Part shown: positions 57,666 through 64,000 of the stretch, piece after piece | Layout: the number at the start of each line of letters is the position of its first letter | Position numbering within the stretch: position 1 is the stretch's first letter | NCBI GenBank assembly: GCA_022264855.1 | Contig: JABYQU010000044.1 | Coordinates: 248,001-312,000, forward strand | Source of the DNA: Lenzites betulinus | Lineage: Eukaryota; Basidiomycota; Agaricomycetes; Polyporales; Polyporaceae | DNA: 64,000 bases | Reading direction: 5' to 3' | Program-made: the position numbers and the translations under genes | The notes under the pieces: model-generated | The model's input: only the letters and a program-made list of their open reading frames with translations | What the model was told of the DNA's origin: nothing | Database searches by the model: none

Positions 57666-59023
57666 CTAGGCGAGCTCTGAGAGCAGATCGGCGTCGCTCA
57701 CGAGGCCTGCGGCGTATGCCTGCAGTAGAGCGTCAGCGTAGGAATATGTGCGCGGAGAACGGTGCGCGAGACTCACCTCGAGCTCCGTCTGCGACATCGC
57801 GACGCCCGCTGCTGCCGGCTTGTCGGTCTTGGGCGCGAGCTATGGGCCCTCGGTCAGCGGAGATGGGCGAGTTGGCGTGCGAGTACGTACCTTTGCGTTC
57901 ATGAGTGCCTCCCAGTCGCGCTCGGGTTCCAGAGGGAGTGTGGCGCCCAGGTTTGCAAGCTGATCGGCGCCCTCGTTCCCTTCATGCCCTGCATGGCCCT
58001 TGATGTACTGGAGATGTATCTGCAGGGACGCCCGATGAGCGCGGCGGCGGATTGTAGAAGTAGAAGCACTACCTTTTGGCCTTCGAGCGCGCGCTCGTCG
58101 AGCAGGGCCGACAGGTACCGGATGAGAGGCGCATTCTTCACCGGCTCGCCTGACGCAGTCTTGAAGTTATTTTGCAGCCACTTTGGCATCCAGTGGCGGA
58201 AGCCTGGAGAAATGAGATAGCGAGCTCGCTCACGTCGTGAGGCAACTTACAACTTATGCTGTATTTCGAGTCCGTCTTGATGAGCAGTGGCCGTTTGGTA
58301 TGCGGCGTGGTCTCGAGAACGCGCACGATCGCCTAGAGAGGACGGTTAATTATGCGAGACGGGAAGAAAGAGCACGACCCACGATGAGCTCCGCGCGGTT
58401 GTTCGTTTGGCCACCGGGGCACCTCTCGGCCAGATTCCTGCGCGCGTGTTAGACGGGGTTAGTCGTTTACGCACAGACGCACCGTGGATCGTTCTGTCCC
58501 CACCAGACACCGACACCCGCGACGGGGTTTGATTTGCCGTTACCTCTACATGACCCGTCCGAATACACGACGTCCCAGCCGGATTCGTCCTCGATGACTT
58601 CCGAGGCGAGCGCGGCCCATCTCGAGTTGGAGCCGCGAGAGTCCTGGGATGACTTGCTCACGGAGGGCTGAGTTCGTGCGTATGGCGTACTGCCGTGGGT
58701 GCGGCCGCGCAGGGCAGCGCCGTGTTGCGGCGTACGCGAAGAGGATGCCACTGGTGCGGGAGGCGGGGCGGGCGAGTGGATGGCGTTTGCTGGAACGCCG
58801 TTCTCGGTGAGGTAGAGTTTGGCCAGCTCAAAACTGGGGAACTTTTGGTGCTTGTTCCCTGCGAATCCCGCCGTCTGCGCCTGGCATTCATCCCTGCAGT
58901 CGGAAAGCAATGTGAGTACACTGAAAACAGATGCACAGAGCGGCGGACGTGCCAGGATGAATAGACTCCCGGGACACGCCCGCGTGCGACGGCATAAAAG
59001 CCTGGCTTCCCAGCCTTTGCCAT
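57666..59023 (-). CDS. RNH1: Ribonuclease H1 with N-terminal hybrid-binding domain
   Basis: Eight exons: 59023-58953, 58893-58483, 58437-58383, 58332-58251, 58203-58073, 58019-57891, 57839-57777, 57719-57666; 331 aa. The N-terminal viroplasmin-like/hybrid-binding domain reads GKPGFYAVARGRVPGVYSSW then DECQAQTAGFAGNKHQKFPS. After a Ser/Pro-rich linker the catalytic domain has all four acidic residues: YSDGSCRGNG, NNRAELIAIV, IKTDSKYSI and KGHAGHEGNEGADQLA. It cleaves RNA in RNA-DNA hybrids in the nucleus and possibly mitochondria. Two points are unusual. Intron 1 reads in frame only as a GC-AG intron (58952-58894). After the catalytic domain, two small exons add a tail of about 40 residues (TDKPAAAGVAMSQTELEAY). 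Confidence 0.93.
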
Positions 59024-59451
59024 GATGGGTGGAGGAGGGGCTGGTATGCGTAGTTTCTGAGTGGGCGTGCACGCTATTCGCTGAGCGGCTGGAGAAGATC
59101 TGAGAGGGAGAGCGCGGATGAAAGGTGAAAGCAAGCGGGAAAGTCGGGGGAACAGTCTTCCAGCCACAGTTGAGGTCGTGAATTACGCGCGAACGCCTGA
59201 ACACAGCACGCAGTTGAGTAGACTAGAGTGAGTGGGAGGGAGGAGGAGGGCCAGGCCTGGATCGGCGCGGACGCGGTCATGTAAGCGCGCAGACGCGTCT
59301 ATGGGCGCTTGCGAACTTGGACTGCTAATTACACTGACTATCGCGTCCCATGTTGCGCGATATGGCGTGCGTCGCCTGCGCGCGTCCTTGCTCACAAACC
59401 TCAGGCATAGTATGTAAGGGAAGTCATCAGAGATGAATAGGAACTCGCGCC
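59024..59451. promoter_or_regulatory. Divergent promoter region RNH1 / FAD monooxygenase
   Basis: 428 bp between outward-facing start codons. No clear TATA box close to either gene and no exon seen. Confidence 0.35.
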
Positions 59452-61236
59452 ATGATTGTCCCGCTCTCCTCGAATCCCCTCCGCGTCGCGATCGTCGGTG
59501 CAGGTCCGGGTGGCCTTGCAGCTACCATCCAACTCTCGAGGCTGCCGTATGTCGAGCTGAGCGTATTCGATCAGGCCCGTGAGTTACGCGAAGTCGGCGC
59601 GGTGGGTGTCTCAGTTGTCCGCGTACGCCGCAATGATCTGACTTTACCCAGGGGATCAGCCTCAACGAGAACACTTGGAGGCTTCTTCAAGACCTTGGCG
59701 CTGCGGACAAGCTCGAGCAATTCGCTACGCGCGGCGTACAGGGGAAGCTCCTGGTCGAGCACCGGTGAGCATAGCATAGTGTAATCGATAGACCACGACG
59801 TTGATATAACCTCCTAGTAACGGACGGACTGGCGAGCTCCTCGCCCGCCGTTTCCATAACGGTGTGTATTCCTTGTTGCCACAATCCCCGTACCTCGCTA
59901 ACGTGTATCTAGGTGACCCAAACAAGCCTCCCGCGGTCCGGATTGAGCGCTATAAGCTCCAGAACGCTCTCCTCAGTCAAGTGCCGCCCGGAGTCGTTCA
60001 GCTTTCCAAGAAGCTTGTCGGCATACAAGAGCAGGCCGACGGCGTCACACTCGAGTTTGCGGATGGTAAAAAGCAAGGGCCTTTCGACCTCGTCGTGGGC
60101 GCGGACGGTATCCGCTCGGTGAGTCCCCGTCCTCTAATTTCACCCGGTCACTAACCCCCGCATAGGTTGTCCGGCAATACGCGTTTCCAGAGCATAAGCT
60201 CACGTATACGGGCAAAGTCGCTTACCGAGTCCTAATACCACAGGAAAAGGTCGCGCATCTCCTCCCTGACCTCCCGCACGCCTCGTGCTTCTGGCACACC
60301 CGGGACACACACATCTATACTAACGTTCTCGACAACGGCCTGTTCGAGATCGCCACCCGCGCCGTCGAGTCTGAGGAACACGGCAACAAAGTCAGTTGGG
60401 GACAGGTCGTTCCAAAGGAGCAAGTTGTGCCACACTATCAGGTACGTTGCGTCCGTTTCTGCTTCGCTATGCTTTGTGTACTTATCTTACCGAGCATAGA
60501 AATACTGCCCCCTCCTTCGCGATGTTATCGACGCGCCTGATTCGTGGCTCGAATTTGCCATGTTCGGTGGTCCGCGGTTGGATTCCGTTACACGCAACGG
60601 ACGGATTGTGCTTGTTGGGGATGCCTCACATCGTAAGTGATCTGTTCGGAGCTACTATCGCGACGTCACACTGACTTGACCGCGTGTGCTCAGCCCTCTC
60701 CGGTGCCTTCGGTGCGTCGTCCAGGATCAGTCTTAGGCAGCTTACTGATCGAGAGTGGGACAGGCTCGGGCGCAGCGTTCGCCTTCGAGGACGCATACAC
60801 TCTAAAGTCGGTGATTGACTTCAGTCGCAAGCGTGGGCGGGACCTTGACTACGCGCTCGAGCATTTCGACTCTGTCCGTGCGCCGCGGTACAAGGAGTTG
60901 GTATGTGGTCAGTCAGCTGGCTGCAGGTCTACTTGTTAATGTCCATCAGTACGGCGTGCTCGACGCAAATGTTTCGAATGTCGAGGATATCAAGGCGCAA
61001 AATCCGGACATTAACGACGATGAGTTTGTCGTGCAGACAACGGAGCGCAATTGGCAGCAGGCCGAGGGTCGCGGGTTCATTTACGGCTACAATGTGAGTC
61101 GTAGGCCACGAAGCAGGTTTCATTGCTCATGCAAGAGGCACAGATTGCTCAGGTCTGGGCCGAACACGAAGCGGCAGAGGACGCAAGAGTGGGCATTCTT
61201 GAACTTCACAATGTCGTAGCGCCAGTAGCAGCATAG
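59452..61236 (+). CDS. FAD-dependent monooxygenase (salicylate hydroxylase-like)
   Basis: Nine exons: 59452-59601, 59652-59764, 59818-60118, 60166-60441, 60500-60632, 60694-60711, 60764-60900, 60950-61093, 61153-61236; 451 aa with consistent phases. The N-terminus has the FAD dinucleotide motif VAIVGAGPGGLAATIQLSR, the second motif is DLVVGADGIRSVVRQ (the DG motif), and the third is GRIVLVGDASHPLSGAFGSG (the GD motif), which spans three exons including an 18-nt exon. This set defines group A flavin monooxygenases, which hydroxylate aromatic compounds with NAD(P)H and O2. White-rot fungi have many such genes for phenolic breakdown, but the substrate cannot be read from sequence. No signal peptide, so cytosolic. 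Confidence 0.92.
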
Positions 61237-61803
61237 GTACTCGTGTCGCTCCTCCGTCACCTGTGCGCGTCCCAGCTCATAGTTCAACATACATCTGCGA
61301 GCTGATATGCAGTAGACGGGCCTACTTACCGAATACCATCGCTGCTTGACACCCAGCACCCACAAGTGTATCGTCATCGATCAACGTCTTTCTCCCGCCG
61401 GGGCCTGCACGGAGTCGACACTGACGCATCCCGTCTCATCCAGGTGGTTGGTCCCAGTAGATTCGCTCATTGCCGGACCAGCTGCTCCGAACACGACCCG
61501 ATCGACACCGTTTAGCTATCCTCTCCGGTAGTCTTGTACATTCGTCCGAGGGAGTGGGCATTGAATGACCGCAATCCTCGCACAGTTCTCTTTATGTAAT
61601 CACTGTCTCGCCTGTGATGTTTTCTTTGTCTTGTAGAGTGTCGACCTAGGTCTGAGCGAGATATGAACATGTACTTACTTCACTGGTACAAGCGTTGTTA
61701 TCAACACTGATACCCTGTATTGAAGGCATCACGAACACATCCGCGTTCCCGACTAACTAGTGGCTGGGAACGCAAAAGCGGAGACGACTAAGTGCTCTCA
61801 AGA
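61237..61803. other. Intergenic, convergent 3' ends
   Basis: Between the 3' ends of the monooxygenase gene and the unknown gene. No exon or repeat of note. Confidence 0.4.
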
Positions 61804-62637
61804 CTAGCCACGAAAAGCCGACGTTACATACCCGGCTTCGACTGGCGCTACTGCCGACGAGGCGGCAATATTGCTGTCGTGGTATCCGTACTCGTCTTCG
61901 TCGTCGTACTCCTCCTCTACCTCCGGATAGCGGTCGCGGTACTTCTTCTCGATCTCGGCAGCCCACTGGGCCTCGAGCTCATGCGGGACGGGGAGCCCGC
62001 CTAGCGATACAGACCCCTCGGGCATGAGGCGCCAATCGCCGCTCCGGGCACGATCCCGAATCATGCGCTCATGCGCCACCGTCTTCGGCGCGTTCATGCG
62101 CAGATCGTCCGAAAGGTAGTCCAAGTGGAACTGCTGTATGTCGGCCGGCAGGCGTGCCAGGAATTCCGGGGTGGCGAGCACGGGACAGTGCATGTACATG
62201 TACGCGATCTGGACGGTCAGATGCTGCCGGTGATCGAAGCAGTCCGTGTCGAGGAAGCGCTGCGCGAGCGCGTTGTAGAGCTGGACGAGGGTCGGATAAT
62301 GGTCGCGGTCGTCTGCCGCGGCGGAGGGGGTGATGTCCGCCCACGTATGCGCATCCATCAGGACCACATGAGACGACTCAATTCCGGGGTACCCCAGAAC
62401 GACTTGCTCGTCGATAGCGGGATCGTAGTATTGCGATGTGTACATCGGGACCTCTCCCGGAACCCATCCGGCGGACTGCAAACACGTGTTCGAGGCGGTG
62501 ACTGAGTCGACGAGGAGGTAGACGGAGAAGAGGACGGTTTTGGAGCCGTAGTGGCGGAGGGCGTACTCGTACCAGTAGGTGTATGGGATGTGGTGGGCAC
62601 GGAGGACGTCAGTGGCGCAAGGGACCGTCTCAGACAT
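61804..62637 (-). CDS. Unknown conserved-looking protein, 277 aa
   Basis: Single exon. The N-terminal half (TDVLRAHHIPYTYWYEYALR, then YGSKTVLFSVYLLVD and LQSAGWVPGEVP) resembles the fold start of small fungal proteins distantly related to nucleotidyltransferases, in which the segment 'ALRxxGI ... W/YGEYAL ... YG' recurs; this is a memory-based guess, not an assignment. No catalytic motif is evident. The middle contains a long helical part (LVQLYNALAQRFLDTDCFDH), and the C-terminal 50 residues are acidic (PEVEEEYDDEDEYGYHD). The start is the first ATG of the frame. Codon use matches the neighbours, so the gene looks real even though its function is unknown. It is divergent from CLF1, with the two starts 297 bp apart. 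Confidence 0.65.
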   Translation of the reverse strand: MSETVPCATDVLRAHHIPYTYWYEYALRHYGSKTVLFSVYLLVDSVTASNTCLQSAGWVPGEVPMYTSQYYDPAIDEQVVLGYPGIESSHVVLMDAHTWADITPSAAADDRDHYPTLVQLYNALAQRFLDTDCFDHRQHLTVQIAYMYMHCPVLATPEFLARLPADIQQFHLDYLSDDLRMNAPKTVAHERMIRDRARSGDWRLMPEGSVSLGGLPVPHELEAQWAAEIEKKYRDRYPEVEEEYDDEDEYGYHDSNIAASSAVAPVEAGYVTSAFRG

Positions 62638-62934
62638 GATCTATATCGCTCAAGGTGAGCACTATGAGATGCAGAGTGGAGGCCAGAGTGGGTGGTTGGG
62701 TGGACTTTCGTGCGAAGGTGCGGAGGCAGGAGTGAGTGAGTGAGTGAGTGAGTGAGTGAATATTCGTCCCAGTAGCGTACGTGAGTGAGTGAGGTGTATT
62801 TCGCTGTGTGTAGGCGCTGGCGTGTGTGGGCGCTAACCCTAACCCACGGCGTGTGCGGGCGCTTAGGGGTCAGACTCGCTTCTCCTCGACGTCCACCTCC
62901 CCCCCTCCCCTCCCCCAGCGCGCGACGCGACACC
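62638..62934. promoter_or_regulatory. Divergent promoter unknown gene / CLF1
   Basis: 297 bp shared by two outward-facing genes. It contains an AGTG microsatellite, more GTGA units at 62779-62793, and a telomere-like double repeat CTAACCCTAACCC at 62833-62845. The last 60 bp before CLF1 are strongly pyrimidine-rich. Confidence 0.5.
62731..62758. repeat. (AGTG)7 microsatellite
   Basis: Seven perfect AGTG units, inside the shared promoter upstream of the unknown gene and CLF1. Confidence 0.9.
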
Positions 62935-64000
62935 ATGCAGGACGGACGAGCGCCGCGGTATGTGTAATGACGTCCGCCATATGCACGCAGACCGACCTAC
63001 CTTGATTTCCAGCATCAAGAACCGCGCACCTGCCGCCATCCAAGTCACCGCCGAGCAGCTCCTTCGAGATGTCTGCGCACTCTACTGCACCCTTGAGCAC
63101 CCTACCGCTCACTCAACTTGCTACCTTATAGGCCCAGGAACGCCAAGAATCGCAGTTTCGCGCCCCGAAACAACGCGTCGAAGACTTTGAGGAGCTTCAT
63201 GAGTACCGAGGGCGAAAACGCGAGGAGTTTGAGAAGCGGATCAGGCAGACCCGAGGTAGCATGTGAGTCCCTCCCTGCAGCTCTCTCTCTACTTCCCTAA
63301 CACATGTGCAGGAAAGAATGGCTTCAATACGCGAACTGGGAGGTACGTGCTCCCGCTCACGCCTGCTCTCGTCATCATGTGTGTCTGGGAGAGCGGCCAT
63401 CAGGGCCGTCCAAGAAGCACACCCTGTCCGATGGGTTTTGTGTGGACATCTGGAGGTCCCTCACTGCAAGCTTAGTCCCGCGTTGCGTAGAGGTCGCAAG
63501 GGCGACGCGCGGAATCTCCAATGCGTGCCTTGTGCGCATCCCGACCGCTCTCCCCCCAATAAGCCGTCAGACCCGTGGTGGCACGATTGGTCCCCCTCTC
63601 ACGGCTAGTTTTGAGACTAGTCATCAATATCGAGCGGCGTCAATGCTGAACCCTCTTCACAGGCTAGTCAAGGCGAATTCCCTCGCGCACGCTCGGTCTT
63701 CGAGCGAGCGCTCGACGTCGACCCCCGCAGCGTCCAGCTCTGGCTCTCCTACTCGGAGGTCGAGCTCAAGAGCCGCAACATTCAGCACGCGCGCAACCTC
63801 TTCGACCGCGCCGTCACCCTCCTCCCACGCGTCGACCAGCTCTGGTACAAGTACGTGTACCTCGAGGAGCTGCTCGGGAACGTCCCGGGTGCGCGACAGG
63901 TGTTCGAGCGCTGGATGCAGTGGGAGCCGGACGACAAGGCGTGGCAGGCGTATATCAAGCTCGAGCAGCGGTACGACGAGCAGGACCGCGCGAGCGCGAT
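62935..64000 (+). CDS. CLF1: Pre-mRNA splicing factor Clf1/Crooked neck (3' part beyond window)
   Basis: Five exons seen: 62935-62957, 63013-63070, 63132-63262, 63312-63342, and 63663 to the window end, still open. The start MQDGRAPR leads to [20 protein letters not shown], the conserved opening of Crooked neck, and [20 protein letters not shown], also invariant in the family. HAT (half-a-TPR) repeats then begin: [40 protein letters not shown], and [20 protein letters not shown]. Clf1 is a scaffold of the Prp19-associated (NTC) complex in the spliceosome. Intron 4 is about 320 nt, far longer than the 50-60 nt of its neighbours. The remaining HAT repeats lie outside the window. Confidence 0.95.

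Noticed and set aside
1..64000. CRISPR arrays, bacterial operons, rRNA genes
   Set aside because: None seen; the spliced gene structures show a eukaryotic nuclear sequence.

Overview
This window is nuclear DNA of a filamentous basidiomycete, most likely an Agaricomycete. The genes are GC-rich and packed with many short GT-AG introns, mostly 50-80 nt, often with a CTAAC/CTGAC branch site just before the acceptor. Several families are typical of mushroom-forming fungi: DUF6533 membrane proteins, an HSF/response-regulator Skn7, an MLKL-type domain protein and F-box singletons. There are no operons. Genes alternate between strands and often share divergent promoters. Exon coordinates were worked out by hand from open frames, splice sites and phase, and no transcripts were available.

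Layout. 1-1.6 kb: 3' part of an F-box gene (+). 2.4-5.8 kb: SKN7, a stress and two-component transcription factor (-). 5.8-9.3 kb: no supported gene. 9.3-10.8 kb: a BuGZ/ZNF207-like zinc-finger gene (-), divergent from a membrane-anchored alpha/beta hydrolase (11.2-12.9, +). 13.1-14.05: an NAD(P)-binding oxidoreductase (-). 15.16-15.47: ATP18, ATP synthase subunit j (-), divergent from VPS11 (16.06-19.75, +). 20.2-21.3: an F-box-like gene (-). 22.65-23.87: an NmrA-like gene (-). 24.7-29.6: SMC1, cohesin, 20 exons (+). 30.3-33.9: an MLKL-like four-helix domain fused to a degenerate kinase fold (+). 34.3-35.7: flavohemoglobin (-). 36.7-37.5: a hotdog thioesterase (+). 38.2-42.2: two tandem DUF6533 genes (+). 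42.8-45.1: an MFS transporter (+). 47.09-47.86: a 773-bp non-autonomous hAT-type element. 48.07-49.19: a tyrosine phosphatase (-). 49.2-54.86: a long gene-poor tract leading to a bHLH factor (54.86-56.35, +). 57.67-59.02: RNase H1 (-). 59.45-61.24: an FAD monooxygenase (+). 61.8-62.64: an unknown conserved-looking protein (-). 62.94 to the end: the start of CLF1, a splicing factor (+).

Most genes are housekeeping: cohesin, HOPS/CORVET tethering, splicing, RNase H, ATP synthase and mitotic/spliceosomal zinc finger. The accessory parts are the MLKL-like gene, the DUF6533 pair with the neighbouring MFS transporter, and the hAT element. SKN7 and flavohemoglobin are both classical oxidative/nitrosative stress genes, but nothing in the sequence shows that they are co-regulated.

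Main points of interest: (i) two junctions in each DUF6533 paralogue can only be read in frame through 2-nt microexons, at the same two places in both genes; (ii) a fungal MLKL-like domain joined to what reads as a pseudokinase; (iii) a clean hAT-type MITE with an 8-bp target duplication and ten TCCGGA sites clustered at its two ends; (iv) an unresolved frame switch in the first exon of SKN7; (v) an apparent GC-AG intron in RNase H1.
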